Source: Brucepastera parasyntrophica (GTDB lineage: Bacteria > Spirochaetota > Spirochaetia > Treponematales > Treponemataceae). Taken from it: 64,000 nucleotides of DNA. Position numbers and translations under genes: made by a program. Below the pieces are notes generated by a model, which did no database searches, was not told where the DNA came from, and saw only the letters and a program-made list of their open reading frames with translations. The DNA lies in contig NZ_CP084606.1 in NCBI RefSeq assembly GCF_022376835.1, positions 552,501-616,500 on the forward strand, in the 5' to 3' direction. Below, piece after piece: positions 54,169 through 63,814 of the stretch. The number at the start of each line of letters is the position of its first letter. The stretch's first letter is position 1.

Positions 54169-56319
54169 ATGTTGTGGAGGGGTATTGTACTCCAGCATGA
54201 CGAAACCGACTGCGGAGCGGCCTGTCTTGCTACTATTGCAAAATATTACGGAAAAACAGTCTCCATAAGCCGTATCAGGCAATTGTCAGGTACCGACAAG
54301 ATGGGAACATCCGGTCTTGGTATTGTACAGGGAGCAAAAGGATTAGGACTGTCCTGCAAAGGTGTAATTGTCAAAGACCGTAATCTTGATAAAAGTGTGC
54401 CGTGGCCTCTTATAGCGCATGTCCGCAAGGATGTGCTCGATCACTATGTAGTAATTCATAAAGCAGGCAAAAAGAAACTCCTCATCGGAGACCCTGCCGA
54501 AGGGCTTGTCACTATGACCCATGAGCAATTCAATGCAGTCTGGACAAGGGTGGTATTTCTGCTTGTTCCGAATGAACATTTCGAGCAGACAAAGGAAACA
54601 AAGGGCCTTTTCGGCCGTTTTATGTATCTGCTTAAACCGCACACCAGGACCCTTGTCGAAGTCATTGCGGCCAGTCTTGTCCTGAGCCTTCTCGGTGTTG
54701 CTTCGGCCTTTTATTTCCGGTTTCTCATAGACGAAGTATTATACAGCAGTATGAACCGGGCCCTGACAGTTTTTTCCATGGGATACCTTCTGGTTATTAT
54801 CTTTCAGGCCCTGCTTAATCTCTGCCGTTCGCAGCTCATGATGTATATGAGCAACAAAATTGACGCTTCTTTGCTATTTGAATATTTCAATCATATTTTG
54901 CGGCTGCCGATTGATTTTTTTGCTAAGCGGAAAACTGGTGAAATCCTCGCGCGCATCGGTGACACGGTCACGGTACGGAACGCGATCTCGGGGACAACCC
55001 TGACACTCGTCATAGACACGCTGATGCTTATATTCGGCGGTCTGTTTCTTTTTACGCTCGGGTCAAAACTTATTATGATTGCGCTGGTCCCGATAATCCT
55101 CTCGACACTGCTTGCCTGGCTTTTTATGAAACCCTTTAAAACGAGACTGAAAGCAAAGGCAGTCGTTGACGCCGAAAAACAGGCGTCATTCGCGGAAAGC
55201 ATTAACGGCATCGCGACCATCAAGGCCTTATCGACTGAAGATCTCGCGTTTGAACGCGCTGAAACACGGATAGTTGATTCCATTAACCGGGGCATGAAAC
55301 TGGGTTCAATGTCGAACATACAAAGTACTTTGCAGACTCTTTTTTCGCATCTTGGAAGTCTGGCGATATACTGGATCGGGAGTCTGTATATTCTTGACGG
55401 GGAAATGTCTCTGGGCCAGCTTATTTCTTTTGTAACACTGCTCGGTTATTTTACCGGGCCTTTTACCAGACTGATTACCCTGCAGCCATCCTTGCAGGAG
55501 GCCTTTGTAGCTTCAGACCGTCTGAGCGAAATACTTGATATGCCCGAAGAAACGGACGGGAACCCTGGCATAATGAAGCCTGAGATCCTGAACGGGAATA
55601 TAAGCGTAAAGAATATGTCCTTCGCGTATGGGACTCGGGGATATACCCTGAAGAATATCAATCTTGAAATTGAATCAGGCCAGAAGGTAGCCTTTGTCGG
55701 AGCGTCCGGTTCCGGCAAATCAACGCTGGTAAAACTGCTGATGAAATTCTATCAGCCGGCGGAAGGCGATATCAGTGTCGATTCGGTTTCGCTGAAAGAT
55801 ATGGATACGGAATCATACCGCCGCCTGATCGGGTATGTGCCTCAGGATATTCTTCTGTTCAGCGGAACTATCGGGGAAAATATCGCATGGGGAATGGAAG
55901 GTACCGACATACGTGAAATTCTGAAAGCCTCTATAGCTGCCCAGGCCCATCCGTTTATTGAAAAACTTCCTGACCGGTATATGACCGTTATTGGGGAAAA
56001 AGGCTCCTCCCTTTCCGGCGGTGAGCGGCAGCGTATAGCCCTGGCCCGGGTATTGCTCAGGAAACCGAATATTCTGATTCTAGATGAGGCGACTGCAAGT
56101 CTTGACAGCATAGCTGAACGGGCAATCATGGATACCGTTTATCATGTAACTGAAGATATGACTGCAATTATTATTGCGCACCGGCTTTCAACAATACGTC
56201 ACTGCGACCGGATTTTTGTTTTTGCAAATGGTGAAATTGTAGAACAGGGTGATCACGCGGCCCTTCTTTCAATTGATGGGGTATATACACAGTTATGGAA
56301 CGCACAGCACAATGATTAG
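54169..56319 (+). CDS. C39 peptidase-containing ABC transporter (double-glycine leader processing)
   Basis: 716 residues. The N-terminal C39 cysteine protease (about 1-130) cleaves after GG: Cys15 in HDETDCGAACLAT, His92 in LDHYVVIHK and Asp108 in LLIGDPAEG, all expected catalytic positions. Six membrane helices lie at about 155-440. The nucleotide-binding domain has Walker A GASGSGKST, signature LSGGERQRI and Walker B ILILDEATASLD. Exports substrates through the HlyD and TolC partners that follow. AAGGAG lies before the ATG. It overlaps the HlyD gene by eight bases. The S proteins are the obvious substrates. Confidence 0.93.
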   Translation: MLWRGIVLQHDETDCGAACLATIAKYYGKTVSISRIRQLSGTDKMGTSGLGIVQGAKGLGLSCKGVIVKDRNLDKSVPWPLIAHVRKDVLDHYVVIHKAGKKKLLIGDPAEGLVTMTHEQFNAVWTRVVFLLVPNEHFEQTKETKGLFGRFMYLLKPHTRTLVEVIAASLVLSLLGVASAFYFRFLIDEVLYSSMNRALTVFSMGYLLVIIFQALLNLCRSQLMMYMSNKIDASLLFEYFNHILRLPIDFFAKRKTGEILARIGDTVTVRNAISGTTLTLVIDTLMLIFGGLFLFTLGSKLIMIALVPIILSTLLAWLFMKPFKTRLKAKAVVDAEKQASFAESINGIATIKALSTEDLAFERAETRIVDSINRGMKLGSMSNIQSTLQTLFSHLGSLAIYWIGSLYILDGEMSLGQLISFVTLLGYFTGPFTRLITLQPSLQEAFVASDRLSEILDMPEETDGNPGIMKPEILNGNISVKNMSFAYGTRGYTLKNINLEIESGQKVAFVGASGSGKSTLVKLLMKFYQPAEGDISVDSVSLKDMDTESYRRLIGYVPQDILLFSGTIGENIAWGMEGTDIREILKASIAAQAHPFIEKLPDRYMTVIGEKGSSLSGGERQRIALARVLLRKPNILILDEATASLDSIAERAIMDTVYHVTEDMTAIIIAHRLSTIRHCDRIFVFANGEIVEQGDHAALLSIDGVYTQLWNAQHND

Positions 56320-57466
56320 GCGGATAAAAGTTGTTCCGCCGGAACATCTGATTTACAGCAGGGAACTTCTCAAACGCCGCGAGCCGGCAGCGCTCCATAT
56401 ATGTATCTGGGTTTTAGTTGCGGTAATTGTTGCTGCGGTTTGCTGGATTGTGTTCGGCACAATGGAGGAAGTCGTCAGGGCGCAGGGAGTGGTGCGTCCG
56501 ACTGAAAATGTGTCAATGATCAGGAATGTTGTCGGCGGTACAATAAAAGAATTGCACTACAAGCCCGGAAAGGAAGTACTGGCAGGAGATATTCTCCTGC
56601 AAATTGACCCGGAACCATTACAGGCCCAAAAGCGCTCACTGGAAACACAGCTGCAGGATGTCAGGAACAGGCTTGAAGGAGCAGAACATCTTGTGAAAAG
56701 TTATAACCTCGGATATTCGGTCATACCGAAACATCTCGCATATGCGGCCTCACGCTTTGAGCTATATTTAATAGAAGAAAAGAGCCTGTTGACGCAAGCC
56801 AGAATGGCGCAAAAACTCTGGGAGGAAGAAAAGAATATTCCGGCGTCAGGTACCACTCCGGTCAGGATACGGGAACTCGAATATCAGAATGAATTATACT
56901 GGATAAATCTTGAAAAGCATAAAAAACAGTTTCTTTCACAAATATTATCGGAACGGGATTCACTGCTGGTGGAAAAGGAAAACCTTGAAAGCCAACTGGC
57001 GCAGACAACGGTTAACCTTGATATGACATCCCTGCGTTCTCCTGTGGACGGTTTTGTCCTGGAAATATCCTCACTCAATAAGGATGATTATCTGCAGTCA
57101 GGGCAGGAAATAATTAAAATTGTTCCGGCTTCAGTAACCGGATATAAAATTGATATTCAGGTCCCGGCCAAAAATGCCGGAAGAATAAAAAAAGATATGA
57201 CTGTAAAACTGAGATTTCCGGCGTTTCCCTATTTTGAATACCGCGGAGCCACCGGGATTATTCAGACCGTCAACCCCGATGCGACTGCAGACAGCAACGG
57301 ACAATTGTTTTTTACTGTCATAACCGATATAGATAAAACGACCATGGCTGACCGGAAAGGAAATGAATTTCCGGTAAGGACAGGACTTGAAGTGGATGCG
57401 CGGATAGTACTTGAAAGAAAAACTATTCTGAATTATCTCCTGAGGAAAATAGATATTGAGTTATGA
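56312..57466 (+). CDS. HlyD family membrane-fusion protein
   Basis: About 384 residues. The start ATG at 56312 overlaps the transporter's stop; the longer upstream frame is unsupported. A single membrane helix lies at about 28-49 (LHICIWVLVAVIVAAVCWIV). The biotinyl-lipoyl-like half-motifs are GTIKELHYKPGKEVLAGDIL and SPVDGFVLEISSLNKDDYLQ. A coiled-coil hairpin fills about 115-250, and the C-terminal beta-barrel follows (VQVPAKNAGRIKKDMTVKLR-like). It joins the C39 transporter to the outer-membrane channel as in type I secretion. Confidence 0.9.
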   Translation: MIRRIKVVPPEHLIYSRELLKRREPAALHICIWVLVAVIVAAVCWIVFGTMEEVVRAQGVVRPTENVSMIRNVVGGTIKELHYKPGKEVLAGDILLQIDPEPLQAQKRSLETQLQDVRNRLEGAEHLVKSYNLGYSVIPKHLAYAASRFELYLIEEKSLLTQARMAQKLWEEEKNIPASGTTPVRIRELEYQNELYWINLEKHKKQFLSQILSERDSLLVEKENLESQLAQTTVNLDMTSLRSPVDGFVLEISSLNKDDYLQSGQEIIKIVPASVTGYKIDIQVPAKNAGRIKKDMTVKLRFPAFPYFEYRGATGIIQTVNPDATADSNGQLFFTVITDIDKTTMADRKGNEFPVRTGLEVDARIVLERKTILNYLLRKIDIEL

Positions 57467-58850
57467 AAAAAATATTTTTTATGTGTATATTGCTTTTTCC
57501 TCTGAGTCTGTCAGCCGAATCAAATACCGCCGAGGACCATATTGAGTATGTACAGCTGATAACACAGAATGATCCGTTATATCTGTCTTCATTTTACCAG
57601 TACCAACTGTCATTACTGAATATCCGGCCGTCAAAATTTGAATGGATTCCGCAGTTCTTTATCGCACCTGCCGTTACATATACTGATGATGAAACAGATC
57701 CGAAAACACATACCTTTTCCCTGAACGCAGGCCTTTCACAAAAACTCCCGGCAGGAATGACGCTTTCGGCTATATGGGAACAATCAGTTGAAATGGCTTC
57801 CACCGATGATTTGAAATTCGCATATATACCTACAGGGAGTGCGACACTTTCAATGCCCGTCTTTTTTGCAGCGCCTTCGGTAACAGGTGACGCGTTCAGT
57901 AATTTTATGAACAGGTACACCATGCAAAAACGCATAGCGGAAACGGAACTTGAAATAGCCCGGCACAAAAGTATTGCCCGCGCCTTATCCAGTGTAAATG
58001 CCTGGCTCATCCAGAATGAATTATGCAGTGTGCGGGAACGTCTGAACGAGCTATTACGGCTGCAGGCCGAAGATGATACTGAACTCTTCCGTCATGGGCG
58101 GTTATCGCTTCTTGACCTTTCCGCTAATGATAAAAAAAGGCATGATTCCTGGTATGAATTGCTTGAGAGCAGAAAAGCTTTGCTCAGTGCAAGTCACCAG
58201 ATAGCGTTACTTGGGCTTGATCCACAGACACTGAAAATAAGTTTACAGGACTGGACCACATATTGGGAGCAATATATAGAAGGATATAGTATTAATACAA
58301 GCCTTTCTCATATGGTTGAATTGTATAAGCTTGATCTTTCAAAAGACACAACGATTGCGTCCGCGATAACATCCATTCCGACATTTGAATATTCATTCTC
58401 TGTTAATCCGTCATCAGATATGACAGATTCCCCCGCTTTTTTACGAAGCGTAAAAGGATTCTGGAATGGATATACTGAGTTGGGGTGGTCCTTTTCCGTT
58501 TCATGCAATATTCCCTTATCACCCTGGGACGCCCGGTATTCGGTTAATTCACAATACAAAATAAACAGATATATATATATGATCTGAACAAATACTGTCT
58601 CACACTCGAAGAACACCAGACAATTGAAAGCCGCAAACAGATACTAGTGTTACTGGAAGGGGCCATGGAACAGGCTGCTTTTACGCAAAAAATTGAGGAA
58701 GAGCGCTATGACCTTTCAGTTATACTGTTCCGTGAAGGACGTTTGTCGGAACTAAATCTTCAATTACAGGAATGTTACAGAAATATAGCCCGCATCCAGT
58801 ATCTGGAATGCAAACTGAATTATGTTCTCGAAGTTATTAACAGCTATTAA
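57463..58850 (+). CDS. TolC-like outer-membrane efflux protein; frameshift
   Basis: About 462 residues after repair. Signal peptide MKKIFFMCILLFPLSLSAES. Amphipathic helical hairpins typical of OEP proteins follow, such as AETELEIARHKSIARALSSV and LRLQAEDDTELFRHGRLSLL, and the second half has EQAAFTQKIEEERYDLSVIL with FREGRLSELNLQLQE. The frame breaks near 58557-58580: one extra base in an A4 run, or an (AT)6 tract of five units, restores it. The start overlaps the HlyD stop (ATGA). It provides the outer-membrane channel. Confidence 0.78.
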
Positions 58851-58867
58851 TATAAAGGCAGAAAATT

Positions 58868-60523
58868 ATGAATATACTTTTTATAACAACTGAACATCCG
58901 GCTTCGTTATACGGCGGACTTGGAGCTTTTACCCGTGAGTTTACACGGGAACTTCGCAAATACTGTAATGTCAAGACTGTATATTTGCATCTTACCAATA
59001 AACCTCTTCCAGAATGTGATGGTGACATAGACTATGTTCTTACACCGGAGCGGAAGTTTGTTGTTAATTCACTCGATGGCGCAATTCTTGAAAACGCGGC
59101 GTCATTCAGATCCCAGCTTGAACCGGTTTTTAAAACATTCAATCCCGATATTATTCACTGTAATGACCGACAGACCTATTTACCATTCCGCTTTCAGAAA
59201 AACGTTGTTTACTCCTCCCATCTTCTGTATTGTGATATGCTGGGAATCGCCAACATTGATAATACCTATTTTCACGAGTTAAAAGTCGAACAATGCGCAC
59301 TGAACAACGCAGACATAGTCGTAGGATACTCAAGATTTGCCTGGAAAAGGATAAAGCATGTAGCACCGACCTGTTATCCGATATCGGCCCCGCTGGGCTT
59401 TAATGCGGATGCTTTCTATGAAAAAAAAGATTCAAATGTGCTAAATGTCGCCTACTTCGGACGATTTGAAAACAGGCAGAAAGGATTTATGAATTTTATT
59501 CATGCCGTTTCAATCCTGGGTGAAGAATATCTGAAATCAAAAAATGTTCGCGTATGCTTATATGGAAACGGAGAAATTCACCCGGATGTTGATACTTCGG
59601 CATTCTCGCGTGTGGAATTTCTTCAGGGAAAAAAACTGTACCGCGCCTATGCGGAAACGCATATTATGGTAATGCCGAGTAAATATGAACCGTTCGGTTT
59701 AACCGGTATTGAGGCAATGGCCTCCGGCTGTCTGCTGCTGTGTACGGAAGGACTTGGCATGGATGAATATGCCGTAAACGGTAAAACATGCATAAACATT
59801 CCCCGCGACCCGCCCGGAATCGCAAAGGTCCTGAAAGAAGTTATTGATAACTTCAAAAAGTATAAACCGATCGCAAAAGCAGGAAAACTGGCGGTCAGGG
59901 GATGGACATGGAAGAGATGTGTATTAGCACATCTCGATATTTACCGCCAATTGATGCAGGGGCGAACCTCAAACCTGAGATTGGCAGCCTCATCTGAAAG
60001 TGCTGCTGTCCTGATGGAATTTGAAAATGCGGATGAATCAGCACGAACCCGCTACAACGCTTCACTGGCGTCCTTTTATAAGGAAAACATAGAACAGGGG
60101 AAAAACTTAAAAGAAACTTTAGTGATTATTGCCGGGGATGTTTCAGAGGTTATAGCACAAAATTCTGCACATATTATTTCCACCACGGCATTTAATCCAA
60201 AGGGGCTCCGTCACACGCTCGAATGTCTCTTTTTCGACAAAGACGCTTATGAACAGGTTGTTGTATTCGGAGCCTGGGAAATGACAGTTAAACCTGAAAT
60301 TGCTTTATCTGAATTGTTACGTATCACAGCGAAGTCCCTTACCATTTATTTTAAAACGGGTGATTCTTTGCTCTGGCAAACAGTGCAAATGGAATCAGTA
60401 AACGACTGGGAGGAACTGTTAGCAAACTATGAATATCCGGACTGGAAAATTACTTCATATAAAAATGATATACCTGAGTGCGCAGGGTACGGACTTGTAG
60501 AATTTGAAAAAAACAATGGGTAA
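58868..60523 (+). CDS. GT4 family glycosyltransferase with extra C-terminal region
   Basis: 551 residues. The N-terminal domain begins ILFITTEHPASLYGGLGAFT, with the glycogen-synthase-like GGLG loop. The C-terminal Rossmann domain has NVAYFGRFENRQKGF and KYEPFGLTGIEAMASGCLLL with the EX7E-type Glu pair. Residues from about 375 to 551 form an additional region (ESARTRYNASLASFYKENIE, VVVFGAWEMTVKPEIALSEL) that resembles a partial methyltransferase-like fold; this is uncertain. No membrane segment. Fourth gene of the export operon, 17 bases after the TolC gene, so it probably modifies the S proteins or a linked glycan. Confidence 0.78.
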   Translation: MNILFITTEHPASLYGGLGAFTREFTRELRKYCNVKTVYLHLTNKPLPECDGDIDYVLTPERKFVVNSLDGAILENAASFRSQLEPVFKTFNPDIIHCNDRQTYLPFRFQKNVVYSSHLLYCDMLGIANIDNTYFHELKVEQCALNNADIVVGYSRFAWKRIKHVAPTCYPISAPLGFNADAFYEKKDSNVLNVAYFGRFENRQKGFMNFIHAVSILGEEYLKSKNVRVCLYGNGEIHPDVDTSAFSRVEFLQGKKLYRAYAETHIMVMPSKYEPFGLTGIEAMASGCLLLCTEGLGMDEYAVNGKTCINIPRDPPGIAKVLKEVIDNFKKYKPIAKAGKLAVRGWTWKRCVLAHLDIYRQLMQGRTSNLRLAASSESAAVLMEFENADESARTRYNASLASFYKENIEQGKNLKETLVIIAGDVSEVIAQNSAHIISTTAFNPKGLRHTLECLFFDKDAYEQVVVFGAWEMTVKPEIALSELLRITAKSLTIYFKTGDSLLWQTVQMESVNDWEELLANYEYPDWKITSYKNDIPECAGYGLVEFEKNNG

Positions 60524-60617
60524 TAAAGTTAAAAAATGTGGCAGTGTTGTCAATTTTAAGTGTGGCTTGCTATCCATGTTTTTTTGAAAGCAGCAAGTTG
60601 GGTTTACACTTCCCTTA

Positions 60618-61843
60618 TTAATTTGTTACCAACAACAACTCATTAAATTTAATATAGGGGAATATTTTCGTGCCGAATGATACGGTTTCTTTTGATATAT
60701 CAATAATGGCATTAAAGATATCAAATACATTCAAACTAATGGTTACGTTGGTCAAGCTGTAATGTATCTTGCCATCTTTTATGAAATACCCCTGTTTTAT
60801 TATGCCGGAAAAAGAGCCAGTCGGATCAAATTCACCATGCATTTCTATTATCAATATAGATTCAGAGCATGAAGCGACCATATCGTCAAGCGAAGAAAAA
60901 CCTTGCTGAACCTCACGATGTGTAAAACTATTATTTAAATACGGTATATGTAATGTGTCAGAATCATTTTCATCTAATAGGTAATTTTTCAGGATTCCGT
61001 TTTCAATTATAAAGACTTCTTCCGGTGCTATACCTTTGTTTACGATTTGATCAAATAACACATGTCGGTTATCTGAGGGATTTGAAATAATAGTGAGTTT
61101 CTCATCAAAGTATTTCTTATTAAGATCCCATGTTTTCAGGCTTTCTGCATGGGAGAAATTGCTCAGCAGAAAACCAATAATGTTATTTAATGCATTCGGA
61201 GCTAGTATAAATGAATACATTTTTTCTACTGGCTGTTTTATTGCCAGATTCATATATAATAAATGAAAAATAAAATCCGTATTCCCTATATCTGCAATTT
61301 CTCCGGGGCAGGAAGAAAACAAATAAGTATAATAGAAAACTTCAGAATGAAAAGAGAAAGTCAGAAATAATTCATAAAAAACCAGCTCACTCCTATTTAT
61401 TTTTTTATGTCATATGTTTCATATACTCGATTTCTGCCAGTCAGAGATATTTCGATATCCTTGAAGTTTGGAAATCTTGTCTGAATTTCGTTCAATATAT
61501 GAAGGAGTTTAGTTTTAATTGTATATGTTGATACTCTATTTCCTTTATGAAAATATTTTACCTTATAAAGAAATAATTGCTTTGACAAAATAAATCCAAA
61601 TTGATCATTTAGTAATCCCGTTAATGATTCAGTCTGTATTGAATGCTGAGTTTTTCCTGTTTTTTTGTTCAAAAAATATATGTGCTTTGTATCGTTTTGA
61701 ATAGTTAGCAACTTATCAACATGCTTTACACCGGAAACTATTTCTTCCATATTACTGAACTGAAATGAATCGCTTACATCAAGCTTTTCACCGGAAGGTA
61801 ATAATAAGAATGGTCTTTTTCTGAAAATAGCATTAAATCCCAA
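60618..61843 (-). CDS. TldE/PmbA-like protease subunit; frameshift
   Basis: About 408 residues once one base is added to the seven-base run at 61400-61406. The repair joins two frames into a continuous reading through TYDIKKINRSELVFYELFLT and LFSSCPGEIADIGNTDF. The C-terminal signature is DPTGSFSGIIKQGYFIKDGK and LTNVTISLNVFDIF, as in TldE. TldE lacks the zinc motif and forms a heterodimer with TldD. The start overlaps the TldD stop by 11 bases. Strongly AT-rich. Possible substrate: leader or mature S protein, unproven. Confidence 0.72.
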
Positions 61844-63131
61844 CGATATTTCCTTTTAATAAAAGAGAAGGCGCGCCTTGCGATACAAACATACTTTTCC
61901 CGTTTTTACCACAGTTTGATATACTCCATGCAAAATCATTGCCAGAAGCAGCAATTGAATTGAGCAGTTCATCTATTTTTCCTGTTATAGCAAAATTACG
62001 CAGATACCTTTTTTCAGTATTATGTATTTGATAAGCAAAATTTACACCTAATTCAATAACCCCATTTTTATCAACAAATCCATGACTTACATCTTCGACA
62101 ACTATTGCGGAATCTATTTGTGATAAATCCCGTTCCATTTCTGGATTAACCTCAAGGGCTGTATTTCTCATGCGTATTAAAGGACTGGATGAGTATAATG
62201 ATGAACGTGCGTTCCCTGTTGGTTCCAAAATATCTCTTTCAGAATAATATCGGTTATTCATTTGTTCGCAAAGTCTGCCATTGCTAAACAGTTTTGCGTC
62301 ACGTGCTTTTGTTCCTTCTGAATCAAAATAAACCGGGGTTGGGCAGGCCTGTCCAAATGCGCTGTTTGCGTAATCAGTAATGCTTATATTCTCATTAAGT
62401 ATTACTGAATCATTTTTTTGATAAATATTCTGTGTAATGTAATTATCATATTCCATCAGATGGCCGAATATTTCATGCACAAAAACTGAAGCGGCCTGAG
62501 GTGTAAGAAGTATTGTATTTACTCCTGTAGTTGGAATCGCCGCGTCGGCTATCCGGTGAAGCTTTGTAATTTCCTTTTCAATTTTCTCAATATAGAAGTT
62601 TTTGTCATAACTAAATAATCCGTTTTCATCAGATTGTATTGTTATACTTAATGAGTCATAAACTGTTTTCTTTTTTATTATCCGGAAGTTAATAAGCAGT
62701 CCATAAGTAAAGTAATCTACAGACTTGATTTCAGAAGAAATATAATCATATACCCATTCTTTATCTCTCGTTCTATAGTAATGTATCGTATGGGAATCAA
62801 TATCTTTATACTTCTCGGAAATATACAGACTTAAATCCCCCAATAATTGTTCTTCCTGGGCAGCGAGCAATGTGTCCGGAAAAATGGTATCAGGATTTGT
62901 GAAGGAAAACATAGGAAGCTGTTTTTTGACTGGGAATGGTTTGAGAAATGATAATATATCATGTGTATTATCCGCGTATGACATAGCAGAAAATGTATAT
63001 TCATTTTTCGCTAATATATATTTTGAAACGCCTGAAGCGTAGTTTTTTTCATTCTGAATATATCTCCCATCCTTGAAAAAAATATGTGAGAGTCCATGTT
63101 GTTGTAAACGAAATCCGCTAAAATTATTCAT
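61833..63131 (-). CDS. TldD-like metalloprotease subunit
   Basis: 432 residues, slightly shorter than E. coli TldD. Zinc motif HEIFGHLMEYD (HExxxH) at about 219-229. Further TldD blocks: YFDSEGTKARDAKLFSNGRL, ILEPTGNARSSLYSSSPLIR and the Cys-containing SNCGKNGKSMFVSQGAPSLL. TldD/TldE pairs act as peptidases that degrade or mature ribosomally made peptides such as microcin B17. The gene is AT-rich, convergent with the export operon and coupled to TldE. It starts at ATG 63131 overlapping a small ORF. Confidence 0.85.
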   Translation of the reverse strand: MNNFSGFRLQQHGLSHIFFKDGRYIQNEKNYASGVSKYILAKNEYTFSAMSYADNTHDILSFLKPFPVKKQLPMFSFTNPDTIFPDTLLAAQEEQLLGDLSLYISEKYKDIDSHTIHYYRTRDKEWVYDYISSEIKSVDYFTYGLLINFRIIKKKTVYDSLSITIQSDENGLFSYDKNFYIEKIEKEITKLHRIADAAIPTTGVNTILLTPQAASVFVHEIFGHLMEYDNYITQNIYQKNDSVILNENISITDYANSAFGQACPTPVYFDSEGTKARDAKLFSNGRLCEQMNNRYYSERDILEPTGNARSSLYSSSPLIRMRNTALEVNPEMERDLSQIDSAIVVEDVSHGFVDKNGVIELGVNFAYQIHNTEKRYLRNFAITGKIDELLNSIAASGNDFAWSISNCGKNGKSMFVSQGAPSLLLKGNIVGI

Positions 63132-63261
63132 CTTTCTGTATTATCTCAAAAATACCCTTTGAAATCAAATACTCCTTTGCTTCTTCCATTTTCTCAGTCA
63201 TGTGCAGTTCCAATAATGTATAAAGAACGAAATACCTGAATCTGAAAGACAGCTGGTTCAA
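63124..63261 (-). CDS. small ORF coupled to TldD
   Basis: A 45-codon reading frame (TTG start, LSFRFRYFVLYTLLELHMTE and MEEAKEYLISKGIFEIIQKD) ends in GAATAA overlapping the TldD ATG. A shorter version could start at the internal ATG (MTEKMEEAKEYLI). It may be the tail of a decayed regulator or a genuine small gene. No GG leader is seen, so it is not a typical precursor. Confidence 0.35.
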   Translation of the reverse strand: MNQLSFRFRYFVLYTLLELHMTEKMEEAKEYLISKGIFEIIQKDE

Positions 63262-63370
63262 GTATGTTTTTTCTTATCTGAAGATATTAAAAATGGATAT
63301 TCATATAGTCCAGTATAGCAGGTTCTTTGACTTTTAACAATTAATAATCTTTTTTACTTACGGCTTGAAT

Positions 63371-63814
63371 TTATTTTTTATATTCGCCTTCTTCAATTAT
63401 TTCTTCAACAATCTTTTCCAGCAACTGCCGGAAGCTTTGAATATAAAGCTGAATATATGTTTCTCTGTAAACCTGCTCATACTCATCAAAATATGTATTA
63501 CCAATTCTGGAGTTCTGCTGAATTGTTGCTTTTGTGTATTGATGTGTATTTACAAAGGTTTCAACCCAAAAAGAGAAAGCATTACAAAGAAGATTTAATG
63601 TTGAAAGATTTGTAGATCTTAGATATTCATCAGAAAACAAAAAAGAAACAGCTTTGTAAGAAGCGTCATCCTTTTTTTGCACTTCTTGTAAAAGTGCCTG
63701 TCTGTACAGAACAAAATCCTTGTTTTCAGAAGTCCAGCACTTAGGACCGATAGCTTTGAGTTTTGAAAGAATAAGTGCAAATGTTTTACGGTCAAAGTTA
63801 TTCATTTTTTCCAT
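63371..63814 (-). CDS. hypothetical helical protein
   Basis: 147 residues, soluble and all-helical (MEKMNNFDRKTFALILSKLK, SFRQLLEKIVEEIIEEGEYK). I recognise no family. It is AT-rich like the TldD/E genes and could belong with them. Start ATG 63814 overlaps the end of the IS66 relic. It has no signal peptide or metal motif. Confidence 0.45.
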   Translation of the reverse strand: MEKMNNFDRKTFALILSKLKAIGPKCWTSENKDFVLYRQALLQEVQKKDDASYKAVSFLFSDEYLRSTNLSTLNLLCNAFSFWVETFVNTHQYTKATIQQNSRIGNTYFDEYEQVYRETYIQLYIQSFRQLLEKIVEEIIEEGEYKK

